Shown: positions 1 to 8,141, numbered from the stretch's first letter. The stretch: 57,936 nt of DNA from Nitratiruptor sp. (GCA_009659925.1 PUXW01000002.1:1-57936), one strand, 5' to 3'. The notes: generated by a model from the letters alone, not told the origin. Numbers and translations are program-made.

Positions 1-90
1 GCGGGGAGGGTGGGATTCGAACCCACGGTAGGCTCATCACCTACGCCGGTTTTCAAGACCGGTGCGTTCAACCAGCTCCGCCACCTCCCC
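1..90 (-). tRNA. tRNA-Ser (TGA), 3' end cut by window edge
   Basis: Read leftward, this folds as a class II tRNA. It has a 7-bp acceptor stem GGGGAGG/CCTCCCC, anticodon loop CTTGAAA giving anticodon TGA, a long variable arm (GTAGG...CCTAC) and a TTCGAAT T-loop. The discriminator base falls at position 2, so the CCA end lies just outside the window. It is the last of four tRNAs in a leftward cluster. Confidence 0.95.
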
Positions 91-96
91 TCTTCT

Positions 97-171
97 TGGA
101 GGCGCCACCCGGATTCGAACCGGGGATCAGGGCTTTGCAGGCCCCTGCCTTAGCCACTTGGCTATGGCGCC
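97..171 (-). tRNA. tRNA-Cys (GCA)
   Basis: Leftward cloverleaf of 75 nt with acceptor stem beginning GGCGCC and anticodon loop CTGCAAA, giving anticodon GCA. The T-loop is TTCGAAT and the 3' end is an encoded TCCA. It lies 6 nt upstream of tRNA-Ser in the same cluster. Confidence 0.96.
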
Positions 172-184
172 ATCTGCTCGGGAG

Positions 185-273
185 TGGTGCCCGAGGCCGG
201 ACTTGAACCGGCACGGAAAGAGCTTTCCGAGGGATTTTAAGTCCCTTGCGTCTACCAATTCCGCCACCCGGGC
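185..273 (-). tRNA. tRNA-Leu (TAA)
   Basis: Leftward class II tRNA of 89 nt. The acceptor stem is GCCCGGG paired with CTCGGGC, the anticodon loop CTTAAAA gives anticodon TAA, the variable arm is long (CGGAAAG...CTTTCCG) and the 3' end is an encoded ACCA. Confidence 0.95.
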
Positions 274-316
274 CAAAAAGGTTGAGTGGTGCCGTTTCAC
301 GGGGATAGACCGATTT

Positions 317-392
317 TGGAGCGGGAGACGGGATTCGAACCCGCGACCCCCACCTTGGCAAGGTGGTGCTCTAGCCCCTGAGCTACTCCCGC
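317..392 (-). tRNA. tRNA-Gly (GCC)
   Basis: Leftward tRNA of 76 nt with acceptor GCGGGAG, anticodon loop reading TTGCCAA (anticodon GCC), TTCGAAT T-loop and encoded TCCA end. It is the first gene of the Gly-Leu-Cys-Ser cluster and lies about 17 nt after a good -10 element. Confidence 0.96.
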
Positions 393-408
393 ACCAATTT
401 GGATTGAA

Positions 409-414
409 ATTATA
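409..414 (-). promoter_or_regulatory. -10 element of the tRNA cluster
   Basis: The leftward strand reads GGTTATAATTTC, an exact TATAAT. A start site about 7 nt downstream would lie about 10 nt before tRNA-Gly. No clear -35 box is seen, as is usual for Campylobacterota promoters. Confidence 0.6.
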
Positions 415-447
415 ACCAATTTTCGCCATCTTGTAAATAGTTTAGGC

Positions 448-453
448 TATAAT
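448..453 (+). promoter_or_regulatory. -10 element of ilvD
   Basis: The rightward strand reads GGCTATAATACCC, an exact TATAAT about 29 nt before the ilvD ATG. The ribosome binding site AAGGAG follows. Confidence 0.6.
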
Positions 454-481
454 ACCCAAAAGCCATTGGACAAGGAGAGCC

Positions 482-2176
482 ATGCGCAGCGACGAGATCA
501 AAAAGGGCTTCCAGCGGGCCCCCCACCGCAGTCTCCTTCGGGCCACAGGGCTCAAGGATGAGGATTTCGATAAACCCTTCATCGGGGTGGCCAACTCCTT
601 CATCGAGATCATTCCGGGCCACTACTTCCTCAACAAGTATGCCGCTATCGTCAAGGACGAGATCCGCAAAAACGGGTGCGTCCCCTTCGAGTTCAACACT
701 ATTGGCGTGGATGATGGGATCGCCATGGGGCACGATGGGATGCTCTACTCTTTGCCCAGTCGAGAAATCATCGCCAATTCCATCGAGACGGTGATGAATG
801 CCCACAAACTCGACGCCCTCATCTGCATTCCCAACTGCGACAAGATCACTCCTGGGATGATCATGGGGGCCTTGCGGGTCGATGTGCCCACCATCTTCGT
901 CAGCGGTGGGCCGATGCCAGCAGGCCACCTACCCGATGGGACCCCCATCGATCTGGCCACAGCCTTTGAAGCTGTCGGGAAGGTGGCCAAGGGGGAGATG
1001 AGCGAGGAGGAGCTCTACCAGATTGAGTGCAACGCCTGTCCCAGCGGCGGGAGCTGTTCTGGGATGTTCACTGCCAACTCGATGAATACCCTCATGGAGG
1101 CAATGGGTATTGCTCCCAAAGGAAATGGAACCATCTTGGCCCTTACACCGGAGCGAGAAGAGCTTTTGCGCCAGGCAGCAAGGCGCATCTGCGAGATCGC
1201 CAAGGATGAAAAGCTCTCTCAAGAGTACAAAATCCGCAACATCCTCAACGAGAAAGCGATTCACAACGCCTTCGTCGTCGACATGGCCATGGGGGGCAGT
1301 ACCAACACGGTCTTGCACATGATGGCTATCGCCAAGGAGGCGGGGGTCGACTTCGATCTGGCCCGGCTCAACGAAATCAGCCGCCATGTGGCCCATATCG
1401 CCAAGATCAGCCCCAGTCTCCAGACGGTCCACATGGAGGATATCCACCGGGCTGGGGGAGTGAGCGCGGTGATGAAGGAAGCGAGTAAACGCAGCGATAC
1501 GGTCCTCTACCTGGACAATCCGGTCATCGAAGGGGGTACCCTCGCCGATCGGATTGAGGATGCCAAGATCGTCGATCCTACCATTATCCACCCCATCGAC
1601 AATCCCTACAGCGAGGTGGGGGGGCTGGCCATCCTCTTTGGTAATCTGGCCGAAGAGGGGGCGGTGGTCAAGACCGCGGGGATTGATGAAAATATGCGAG
1701 AATTCACCGGCAAAGCCATCTGTTTCGATAGCCAGCAGGAGGCAATCGAGGGGATCCTGGCCGGCAAGGTCAAACCGGGCCATGTGGTGGTGATTCGCTA
1801 CGAAGGGCCCAAAGGGGGTCCTGGCATGCAGGAGATGCTGGCTCCCACCAGCCTCATCGCTGGAATGAACTTGGGGGACAAGGTGGCCCTCATCACCGAT
1901 GGACGCTTTAGCGGAGCGACCCGGGGGGCGAGTATTGGCCATGTGAGCCCTGAGGCGGCGGAAGGGGGGCTCATTGGCCTCCTTGAAGATGGGGACGAGA
2001 TCTACATCAATGTCGACACCTACACCCTGGAAGCGCGCATCGATCCAGAAGAGATCGAGCGGCGGCGCAAAACCTTCAAGCCGAAGGTCAAAGAGATCCA
2101 GGGGCGCTGGCTCCGCCAATACCGGGCCCTGGTGACCAACGCCGCCAATGGGGCCATCCTCAAGGATGAGTGCTAA
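482..2176 (+). CDS. ilvD: Dihydroxy-acid dehydratase
   Basis: The protein has 564 residues, normal for the family. It dehydrates 2,3-dihydroxy acids to 2-oxo acids in valine, leucine and isoleucine synthesis, in the cytoplasm. The family cysteines that hold the iron-sulfur cluster are visible in PNCDK (Cys119) and in the [15 protein letters not shown] block (Cys192 region). [13 protein letters not shown] near residue 75 and GGSTNT further on are also typical. The ATG follows CAAGGAGAGCC. The gene is monocistronic. Its stop overlaps by 4 nt the stop of the convergent hydrolase gene. Confidence 0.97.
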   Translation: MRSDEIKKGFQRAPHRSLLRATGLKDEDFDKPFIGVANSFIEIIPGHYFLNKYAAIVKDEIRKNGCVPFEFNTIGVDDGIAMGHDGMLYSLPSREIIANSIETVMNAHKLDALICIPNCDKITPGMIMGALRVDVPTIFVSGGPMPAGHLPDGTPIDLATAFEAVGKVAKGEMSEEELYQIECNACPSGGSCSGMFTANSMNTLMEAMGIAPKGNGTILALTPEREELLRQAARRICEIAKDEKLSQEYKIRNILNEKAIHNAFVVDMAMGGSTNTVLHMMAIAKEAGVDFDLARLNEISRHVAHIAKISPSLQTVHMEDIHRAGGVSAVMKEASKRSDTVLYLDNPVIEGGTLADRIEDAKIVDPTIIHPIDNPYSEVGGLAILFGNLAEEGAVVKTAGIDENMREFTGKAICFDSQQEAIEGILAGKVKPGHVVVIRYEGPKGGPGMQEMLAPTSLIAGMNLGDKVALITDGRFSGATRGASIGHVSPEAAEGGLIGLLEDGDEIYINVDTYTLEARIDPEEIERRRKTFKPKVKEIQGRWLRQYRALVTNAANGAILKDEC

Positions 2177-3003
2177 GGGGCTATCTCGAGGAGGCTCCAC
2201 TCTCCAGGTTGGAGGATCTGGATACGCCCATCTTCGATAGCCAGTTCTTCGATCCAGCGCAACGGTTCTTCTACCGGCTCATCCGAGAGGATGAAGGTGC
2301 CGTAGTGGTAGGGGATGAATCGCTTGGCTCTTAAGTCCAAAAAGGCCTGGTAGGCCTGCTGGGGATCCATGTGGTTTTCGGCCATGATGTGGCGGGGCTC
2401 GTAAGCGCCAATGGGGAGCAAGGCGGTGTCGATTCGACATTTCTTTCCAATATCGCGGAAGTGGTTGCTATAGGCACTATCCCCACAAAAGAAGAGCTCT
2501 TCAATTGAGAAGCTGCACCAAAGGGCCCTATTGCGATCGAAAAGGCTTCGCTGGTGCCAGTGTTTGGCTGGTAGGGCCCGGATGCGCACTCCCTCTACTT
2601 CAACCTCTTCCCACCAACCAAGTTCGATGGTCCTCCTGTGAGGGATGTAGCGGCCAAGCCCTGTGGGGGTGACAATGGGCACATTGAAGAGGGCAAGGGA
2701 GGCTAGATCGAGATGGTCGTAGTGGCCGTGGGAGATGAGGATGAGGTCGACTTGAAGGCTTTGAGGATCGAGGGGGAGGGGGATGAGCCGTTTGTGTAAG
2801 GGAATATCCCCGAAGACCGGATCGAGGAGGATCCCGACCCCTTTGATGCGTAGGTAGAAACTTGCATGGCCCAGCCAGAGGATGAAATCGCCCAGGGGTA
2901 AGCTCTTGGGATAGATCACGAAGAGATCACTCGTGTGCTGGATGCGCTTGGCCTTGAGCTTCCACAGCAGGATGTCGAGCCAGTTGACTTTTGAGGTGAG
3001 CAT
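2173..3003 (-). CDS. Metallo-beta-lactamase-fold hydrolase, NAPE-PLD-like
   Basis: The protein has 276 residues from the ATG at 3003. The metal-binding motif SHGHYDHLD sits at residues 91-99. Further metal ligands fit GDSAY and the block around [15 protein letters not shown] and PYHYGTF. That block resembles the N-acylphosphatidylethanolamine phospholipase D-like branch of the fold, but the real substrate is unknown. The ATG at 3003 has no Shine-Dalgarno, and a leftward TACAAT ends only 7 nt before it, so the mRNA could be leaderless. A longer form starting at TTG 3063 is possible but would run through that promoter. Confidence 0.8.
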   Translation of the reverse strand: MLTSKVNWLDILLWKLKAKRIQHTSDLFVIYPKSLPLGDFILWLGHASFYLRIKGVGILLDPVFGDIPLHKRLIPLPLDPQSLQVDLILISHGHYDHLDLASLALFNVPIVTPTGLGRYIPHRRTIELGWWEEVEVEGVRIRALPAKHWHQRSLFDRNRALWCSFSIEELFFCGDSAYSNHFRDIGKKCRIDTALLPIGAYEPRHIMAENHMDPQQAYQAFLDLRAKRFIPYHYGTFILSDEPVEEPLRWIEELAIEDGRIQILQPGEWSLLEIAP

Positions 3004-3009
3004 GGGGAT

Positions 3010-3019
3010 ATTGTATAAT
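3010..3019. promoter_or_regulatory. Overlapping divergent -10 elements (hydrolase / rsgA)
   Basis: Rightward, 3014-3019 is an exact TATAAT facing rsgA. Leftward, 3015-3010 reads TACAAT facing the hydrolase gene. The two -10 boxes share two bases, as in a bidirectional promoter. The rightward start site would fall near 3026 and the leftward one near 3003. Confidence 0.5.
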
Positions 3020-3045
3020 AGTTGGCAAAAAGTGTGGAGCAAGCC

Positions 3046-3084
3046 ATGGCCAATCGATTTCAACTACAGATCCCAACCCCATGA
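3046..3084 (+). CDS. Putative 12-residue leader peptide of rsgA
   Basis: An ATG at 3046 opens a 12-codon frame reading MANRFQLQIPTP and ending in TGA at 3082-3084. It has a ribosome binding site (GGAG at 3036-3039, 6-nt spacing). Its stop overlaps the rsgA ATG as ATGA. The rsgA start itself has no purine-rich Shine-Dalgarno, so rsgA may be translated by re-initiation after this peptide. No function for the peptide is known to me. Chance occurrence cannot be excluded. Confidence 0.4.
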   Translation: MANRFQLQIPTP

Positions 3085-3956
3085 GAGCCCTCGTTACCTA
3101 CCGCAGTGCCAACAACTCCAAAGTGACCATCCCAGAAAGTGGCCAAGTCTACAATACCATCCTACGCTCCAAGGTCAAAAGGGATGGCCTTTTTGCTGGT
3201 GACTGGGTGGAAGGGGAGCTCAACCAGGACAAATTCGTCGTCGAAAGGGTGGAAGAGCGCAAGAACCTCCTCAAACGCCCCCCCGTAGCCAATGTGGACA
3301 ACGCCCTCATCGTCATGGCCGCCAAGAGTCCGGATTTTGACAACTACCTCCTGGACAACTTCTTGGCGGTCTACGCCTATTTTGGCATCGAGCCGGTCAT
3401 CCTCATCAACAAGATCGACCTCCTCCAAGATCCCAAGGAGCTTCAAAAGTGGATCGATCTCTACACCCGGGCTGGTTACAAGATCGATGCCATCAGCGCC
3501 CACCAGGATGAGGGGATCGAGCGGATCAAAGGCTACATCCAGGGGCAAATCTCCATCTTGGCTGGTCCCAGCGGGGTTGGCAAGAGTTCGATCCTCTCCA
3601 AGCTCCTTGGCATCGAGATCAAGACGGGCCATGTGAGCCAGAAACTGGGGCGGGGCCGCCATACCACCACCGCCGTTACCCTCTATCCCTTCAATCCCGG
3701 CTCCTTCGTGGCCGATACTCCAGGTTTTAGCAAGGTCGAGGCGACCTACTTCATTCCAGCCAGAGAGGTGGGGCGCTACTTTCGAGAATTTGCCAACTTC
3801 ACCTGCAAGTATCCCGATTGTACCCATACCAACGAACCTGGATGTGGGGTCAAAGAGGGGGTGCGTGCCGGGGCCATCGGGTGTGAACGGTTCAAGAGCT
3901 ACTTGAAGATCATGGGCTACTACTGGGAGGAGTTGGAGAGGATATGCTCCAAGTGA
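3081..3956 (+). CDS. rsgA: Ribosome small-subunit-dependent GTPase A
   Basis: The protein has 291 residues. RsgA helps mature the 30S subunit and hydrolyses GTP when bound to it. The GTPase motifs are circularly permuted as in the family: NKID at 110-113, then GPSGVGKSS (P-loop) at 162-170, then DTPG at 212-215. An OB-fold region precedes them. A zinc motif follows with Cys242, Cys247, His249 and Cys255. The start is the ATG overlapping the stop of the 12-codon leader. The last 37 nt overlap the convergent toxin gene. Confidence 0.95.
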   Translation: MRALVTYRSANNSKVTIPESGQVYNTILRSKVKRDGLFAGDWVEGELNQDKFVVERVEERKNLLKRPPVANVDNALIVMAAKSPDFDNYLLDNFLAVYAYFGIEPVILINKIDLLQDPKELQKWIDLYTRAGYKIDAISAHQDEGIERIKGYIQGQISILAGPSGVGKSSILSKLLGIEIKTGHVSQKLGRGRHTTTAVTLYPFNPGSFVADTPGFSKVEATYFIPAREVGRYFREFANFTCKYPDCTHTNEPGCGVKEGVRAGAIGCERFKSYLKIMGYYWEELERICSK

Positions 3957-4276
3957 AGGATTGCCCGGACCCCCTCTTCGATCTTGGCCATCTCCTCGGG
4001 CTCGACCATAGCCAGTGCCTGAATGATCCGCTCCTTGGGGAGGGAGCGGAGCTGTTCTACCATTGCATCGTGATCTTTTGCTAAACCCTCCCGTTTGGCA
4101 ATGCGAATGCGCAAGGGTTCAGATCCCTCGATGAGGTTGGTGGTGAGGGGGACGACCACCACCAGGTCGAGGATCTCGATCAGTTCACTATCGGAGAGGA
4201 TGACGGCAGGGACAGGCGGGGCCTGGTGGAGACAGGAGAAGTCTGCCAAGACGATAGCCCCTCGCTTATAGTTCAT
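3920..4276 (-). CDS. MazF/PemK-family toxin
   Basis: The protein has 118 residues counted from the ATG at 4276. It has the MazF layout: YKRGAIVLADF near the N-terminus, then PAVILSD, VVVVPLTT and REGLAKDHDAMVEQLRSL. Family members are ribosome-independent mRNA endonucleases. The start overlaps the 3' end of the antitoxin gene by 11 nt, the usual toxin-antitoxin order with antitoxin first. Its 3' end overlaps rsgA by 37 nt on the opposite strand, so the two transcripts could pair. The longer open frame upstream is the antitoxin read in another frame. Confidence 0.78.
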   Translation of the reverse strand: MNYKRGAIVLADFSCLHQAPPVPAVILSDSELIEILDLVVVVPLTTNLIEGSEPLRIRIAKREGLAKDHDAMVEQLRSLPKERIIQALAMVEPEEMAKIEEGVRAILHLEHILSNSSQ

Positions 4277-4511
4277 CTCCATGCCCTTCCAGCTTGGCAT
4301 ACTCCCGCTTGGCCGACTCCTTGATCTTCTGGGCCGCTTCCAGGAGCCGTTTGCGCTGCAAGAAGAGCTCGAACTCCTGGGCAAGGGCGGCGCCGATATA
4401 GAGCCCCAAGATTTTGTGGACCTTGCGATCTTCAATGAGGATCATGTCCCATGGTTCGATTTTGAGCAGAGATGGATGGCGCGCGATTTCCCGGACACTA
4501 AAGCGCTTCAT
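4266..4511 (-). CDS. Antitoxin partner of the MazF-like toxin, Phd/YefM-like
   Basis: The protein has 81 residues, is charged, and is probably the cytoplasmic antitoxin. The N-terminal stretch SVREIARHPSLL followed by MILIEDRKVHKILGLYIG resembles the Phd/YefM DNA-binding fold. The C-terminal half, rich in Lys and Glu, would be the toxin-binding tail. It starts at ATG 4511 after GAGGAG and overlaps the toxin gene. A 17-bp palindrome next to the promoter suggests autoregulation. The family assignment is by resemblance only. Confidence 0.65.
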   Translation of the reverse strand: MKRFSVREIARHPSLLKIEPWDMILIEDRKVHKILGLYIGAALAQEFELFLQRKRLLEAAQKIKESAKREYAKLEGHGDEL

Positions 4512-4520
4512 CGAGGCTCC

Positions 4521-4542
4521 TCTGACATGATGTCAGATTATA
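4521..4542 (-). promoter_or_regulatory. Toxin-antitoxin promoter with 17-bp palindromic operator
   Basis: The perfect odd palindrome TCTGACATGATGTCAGA occupies 4521-4537. On the leftward strand an exact TATAAT lies at 4542-4537, so the expected start site falls inside the palindrome. The antitoxin ATG is 9 nt beyond the palindrome. The -10 box also contains the TAA stop codon of the upstream FAH-family gene. Autorepression by the antitoxin is an inference. Confidence 0.65.
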
Positions 4543-5134
4543 CCACAACCCACTCATACTTGAGGATCAATCTGCCCTGGCGCCAGATTTCTCCCCGGAG
4601 CCTATCTTGACGCTCAATGGTTCCAACGCCGGCAGGAGTTCCCGTGAGGATCCAATCCCCATCTTCTAACCCAAAGATCTCCTCGGCTTGGGCCAAGATG
4701 AGGTTGGGGTCGTAGAGCATCTGCCAGGTTCCCCCCTGCTGGACAAGGGTCTCGTTGCGGTAGAGGCGAAGTTCTAGATCGCGCCAATTTTGTAGGGGGA
4801 GGAAGGGGCTGACCACGAGGGAGCCCCGAAAGGCTTTGGCCCGTTCCCATGGGAGTCCCTTGGCTTTGAGAGCCCTCTGGAGTGGGCGTAGGGTCAAATC
4901 GATTCCAAAGGCCACATGGGTGATGGCCCCCTTTTCGATGCGAAAGGCCAACTCCCCTTCATACTCGAGACCCTCTCGCCAGGAGATCTCTTGGCTCAAG
5001 GCGCTTGGGGGCTTGAGGAAGAAGACGATCTCTTCCGGCATAGGGTTGCCCAGCTCTTTGACATGATCGGCGAAGTTGCGTCCGACACAAATGATCTTGG
5101 AGGGTCGTCCTATTTGGCCAGGAGCATCGCCCAT
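4538..5134 (-). CDS. Fumarylacetoacetate hydrolase family protein
   Basis: The protein has 198 residues. It matches the single-domain YcgM-like branch of the family: KIICVGRNFADHVKELGN at the start, then FFLKPPSAL, EGELAFRIEK and WILTGTPAGVG. The acidic residues of YEGELAF usually bind the catalytic metal. Members act on acylpyruvates, oxaloacetate or related oxo acids; the substrate here is unknown. The ATG follows AAGGACGAAGCG and overlaps the end of the permease gene by 25 nt, so it is the last gene of the operon that starts at 8094. Confidence 0.85.
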   Translation of the reverse strand: MGDAPGQIGRPSKIICVGRNFADHVKELGNPMPEEIVFFLKPPSALSQEISWREGLEYEGELAFRIEKGAITHVAFGIDLTLRPLQRALKAKGLPWERAKAFRGSLVVSPFLPLQNWRDLELRLYRNETLVQQGGTWQMLYDPNLILAQAEEIFGLEDGDWILTGTPAGVGTIERQDRLRGEIWRQGRLILKYEWVVV

Positions 5135-6054
5135 CGCTTCGTCCTTTCATCGCTTTCGAGAGCCATCTTGAGGGTCATGGTCAAGGGGACAGCCAGGAAC
5201 ATTCCCACGGCTCCGAAGATCCATCCCCACAAGACGAGGGAGAAGAAGACCACCGCTGGCGAGAGGTCGAGCCCTTCCCCCATGAGTTTGGGCTCGAGAA
5301 TGTTGGAGATGGAGATGTTGATCACCAGATAGAGCCCAGCCACATAGAGTCCCATCCAAACCCCTCCACTCAGGAGGGCCATGAGGATCCCTGGAATGGC
5401 GGCGATGATGGAGCCGACCACAGGGATGAAGTTGAAGAGGAAGGCCATGATTCCCAGGACGGCCCAGTAGGGGACCTGGAAGGCCCAAAGCATCAAGGCC
5501 ACGAAGAGCCCCGTAAGCAAGGAGGTGAAGGTCTTGATGAGGAAGTACTTCTGGGTGGAGTGGAAGAACCCTTCGATATCGGCCTTGGGGGAGAGGAGGG
5601 CGATCTTGCGATAGATGTAGCGCTGTTCGAAGAGGAGGAAGCTCACCCCGATGAAGACCACCAGGAAGCCTTGGACGATGGCCCCAGCCTTGGCCAGGAG
5701 CCCTTTGGCCAGCTGGAGGAGATCGAACTCCTTGAGGAGGGCGAGATCGAATTTATATTCGTTCAGCCCCAGGCGATCGAGGAGGCTTAAAAGCTCAAAG
5801 CGGTAGTTCTGGGCATTATGGAGAAACTCCCTGGCGCTGAAGTTGACGATGTGGAACATGGTCCCAAAGAGGAGGAGAAAGAGGAGCAGAGCCACCAGGT
5901 AGCCCAGAAGGCTCGGGAGCCCTCGTTTCTCGAAAAAGCCCATGATGGGTGTGAGGATGATGGCCAGGAAGATGGAGAGGATCACATAGACCAGGACTGG
6001 AGCAAGAAACTTGAGGGCCACCAGGGCCACAAGGGTTGCGCTAAAATGGATCAT
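5110..6054 (-). CDS. AI-2E family (PerM/YdiK-like) membrane permease
   Basis: The protein has 314 residues from the ATG at 6054, which overlaps the NnrS stop as ATGA. It is hydrophobic with about seven or eight membrane segments. It has the family features: an N-terminal pair of helices around LAPVLVYVILSIFLAIILTP, a polar middle and a C-terminal block with FIPVVGSIIAAIPG and ILEPKLMGEGLDLSP. Members export small molecules or ions, and the name does not prove AI-2 transport. Confidence 0.87.
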   Translation of the reverse strand: MIHFSATLVALVALKFLAPVLVYVILSIFLAIILTPIMGFFEKRGLPSLLGYLVALLLFLLLFGTMFHIVNFSAREFLHNAQNYRFELLSLLDRLGLNEYKFDLALLKEFDLLQLAKGLLAKAGAIVQGFLVVFIGVSFLLFEQRYIYRKIALLSPKADIEGFFHSTQKYFLIKTFTSLLTGLFVALMLWAFQVPYWAVLGIMAFLFNFIPVVGSIIAAIPGILMALLSGGVWMGLYVAGLYLVINISISNILEPKLMGEGLDLSPAVVFFSLVLWGWIFGAVGMFLAVPLTMTLKMALESDERTKRWAMLLAK

Positions 6055-7220
6055 ACCCGCCTCCCAATAGCGAGAATGGCTCCATACTTGATGAACCAGG
6101 CTCCAAAGAGGAGGATCCACAAGGTGGCGCTAATGTCAAAGGCTGGAAAGGGTTTGCCCCAAGAGGCCGCCAAGGAGAAGAGGATGCGGCCAATGATGAC
6201 GACCTGGGTGAAGTGGAAGATCAAAAGCCCCCCTCGATCGACGCGTAGCTGGTTGCCGCTATGGCCCAGGACGACCCGGGTTCCAAAGCCGATGAGCATC
6301 GTGGTCAAAAAACCGAGGGCAAGCAGGTGCAACGGCAAAGCGAAGCTGTACCAGTGGAAAAAGGCTTCGAAGAACTCGATGATGCTGGCCAGGAAGAAGC
6401 CTAGGGCCAGCCAATAGAGGGCCAGATGCAAAATCCACAGCAGCGGTTCCCCGGTTCGGGGAAACCGGATGGCTAGGAGCTCCCGCAGGATCAAGAGGGC
6501 AGCAAAAAGATCGATGAGGGCAAGCATCGCGCTCCAGGTGGTAAAGGAGCGTGCCACCATGAGGAGGAAGAAGAGGAGGTGGAACCAGCGGTTGCGCTCC
6601 CACTCCATGATATGGGAGAAGAAGGGAACCATCCGGAAAGCGACGACGAAGGCGAGGAAGAGGAGGTAGAGGTAGATGCCAAAGTTCTTGGCTACCTCGT
6701 AGACTATACTCTTATCGCAACTGCAAGGGATAGCGTAAAAGAGGAAAAGGAGGTTACTGATCGCCCCAAGCCCCAGGGCGACGATGATCCAGTATTGGTC
6801 CCGTTTGGGAAGCTGGCAGGTGCGGTAGATGTCGTAGAAGGTCCTTAAAGTCATGGCGAAAGCTGCCGCCACGAAGAGGGTGGCCCCATAGAGGGCCGGA
6901 GAGAAGGCCAGGGAGGTGAGGAAGGAGATGGTTGCAAGAAGCTGGAGCAAGAAGACCATCAAGTAGCGCCTGGCCTGGATGGGAGGGGTCCCCGAGAAGC
7001 GGGGGAAGGTGGTGTAGAGGAAGCCGAAGAAGAAGTTGGTGAAGACGAGGAAGATCATGGAGTAGGCGTGGAAGAGCTTGGCCTCGTAGTGGAAGGAGCC
7101 CCGATAGAGGGGGATGAAGAGGGCCATGAAGATGATGGCGTTGGCGACGCCGAGGGTGAAGAAGGGTTGGTGGGGCTGGGAGAGGAAGTAATTCAGCCTC
7201 TTTTGATGTGCCAAGTGCAT
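6051..7220 (-). CDS. NnrS family membrane protein
   Basis: The protein has 389 residues with about twelve hydrophobic segments. NnrS proteins are haem- and copper-binding membrane proteins linked to nitric oxide tolerance in denitrifiers. Family marks seen here are FFTLGVANAIIFM near the N-terminus, the histidine in FHAYSMIF, a PFFSHIMEWERNRWFH block and HLLALGFLTTMLIGFGTRV. The ATG at 7220 is chosen because AGGAGA precedes it and the longer frame would run into the stop of the previous gene. It lies in the VIT1-NnrS-permease-FAH operon. Confidence 0.88.
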   Translation of the reverse strand: MHLAHQKRLNYFLSQPHQPFFTLGVANAIIFMALFIPLYRGSFHYEAKLFHAYSMIFLVFTNFFFGFLYTTFPRFSGTPPIQARRYLMVFLLQLLATISFLTSLAFSPALYGATLFVAAAFAMTLRTFYDIYRTCQLPKRDQYWIIVALGLGAISNLLFLFYAIPCSCDKSIVYEVAKNFGIYLYLLFLAFVVAFRMVPFFSHIMEWERNRWFHLLFFLLMVARSFTTWSAMLALIDLFAALLILRELLAIRFPRTGEPLLWILHLALYWLALGFFLASIIEFFEAFFHWYSFALPLHLLALGFLTTMLIGFGTRVVLGHSGNQLRVDRGGLLIFHFTQVVIIGRILFSLAASWGKPFPAFDISATLWILLFGAWFIKYGAILAIGRRV

Positions 7221-7230
7221 GGGAAGTCTC

Positions 7231-8094
7231 CTATATCTCGATGCCAAAGTAACGGTTGACGAGGAAGCCGATCACAAAGGAGATCGCCGCTACACCGAAG
7301 GTGATGACTACCATCTCCCGGACCCGGGGCCATAGGGCCTCGTCCCGGGCGATGGCGATGTAGAAGTTGTAGCCTACGATAGCCAGCAAGGCGTTGAGGA
7401 ACATGAAGAGGAGGGCCTCCTTGGCGGAGGGGAGGAGGAAGAAGGGGGCAACCACGAGGATAGTGGTGAAAATGTAGGAGAGTCCTGTGTAGAGGGCGTA
7501 GCGCTTCGGTTCGATCTGGGCCTCCCTTTGCTCCCGGGCTTCCAAGTAGGCGCTTCCAGCCATCGACAAAGAGGCGGCAATGCCCATGATAGTACCGGTG
7601 ATCCCCACATATTTGGCGTTGTCAAAGGCCAGGGCCACCCCGGTGAGGGTTCCGGTCAGCTCCACCAAGGCGTCGTTCATTCCGAGGACGATGGCCCCAG
7701 CGTAGGCTAGTTTGGAGTCGTGGAGCATGGCGATGAGCCGCTGCTCGTGGGAGCGCTCCTCTTCGTAGATTCTTTGAGCTTCAGGGTATTGATCCGCGAT
7801 CTGTTTGTAGAAGGCCTCCGCTTCCCGCTCCCAACGCTCCAAGAGCTTCAAGGCGAAGGAGATACCGAGGATCCGAGCCATGAGGATGAAGAGGCGCACC
7901 CGCCACCAGCGGGGTCGTAGCTCAACTCCAGTAATCTGCTTCCAGAACTGGTAGTGGCGGTACTCCTGATCGGCGATCTGGAGGAAGATCTCCCGATTTT
8001 CGATCTGGCTGCAGAGTCTGGCCATCTCCTTGTAGATCGTATAGTCGTCCAACTCCTTTTGCTGTTGGCGCAACGCCTTCTCTTGCTCTCCCAT
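7231..8094 (-). CDS. Ferritin-like / VIT1 (CCC1) fusion, predicted iron exporter
   Basis: The protein has 287 residues. Residues about 10-130 form a rubrerythrin-like four-helix domain with Glu/His pairs such as ENREIFLQIADQEYRHYQFW and EERSHEQRL. From about 135 to the end there are five membrane segments of the VIT1/CCC1 type, starting with AGAIVLGMNDALVELTGTLTG. This arrangement matches the MbfA-type membrane-bound ferritin, which senses and exports cytoplasmic iron. It is first in the operon. Its own promoter lies in the divergent region at 8115-8141. Confidence 0.9.
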   Translation of the reverse strand: MGEQEKALRQQQKELDDYTIYKEMARLCSQIENREIFLQIADQEYRHYQFWKQITGVELRPRWWRVRLFILMARILGISFALKLLERWEREAEAFYKQIADQYPEAQRIYEEERSHEQRLIAMLHDSKLAYAGAIVLGMNDALVELTGTLTGVALAFDNAKYVGITGTIMGIAASLSMAGSAYLEAREQREAQIEPKRYALYTGLSYIFTTILVVAPFFLLPSAKEALLFMFLNALLAIVGYNFYIAIARDEALWPRVREMVVITFGVAAISFVIGFLVNRYFGIEI

Positions 8095-8114
8095 AGTGCT
8101 CCTTTTTTGCGACT

Positions 8115-8141
8115 ATTATACCAGCCTTTTTGTGCTACAAT
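8115..8141. promoter_or_regulatory. Divergent promoters (VIT1 fusion / AmrS)
   Basis: Leftward, 8120-8115 reads TATAAT, 21 nt from the VIT1-fusion ATG. Rightward, 8136-8141 reads TACAAT, followed by AAAAAAGGAGG and the AmrS ATG. The two boxes are 15 bp apart and point away from each other, so the -35 regions overlap. Confidence 0.5.

Noticed and set aside
62-429. Three open frames of about 100 residues across the tRNA cluster
   Set aside because: They lie on tRNA genes on both strands, with tRNA sequence explaining all of them.
929-2200. Long open frame opposite ilvD (423 residues)
   Set aside because: It mirrors ilvD in the antisense frame, a common effect of high-GC coding DNA, and has no recognisable motif or ribosome binding site.
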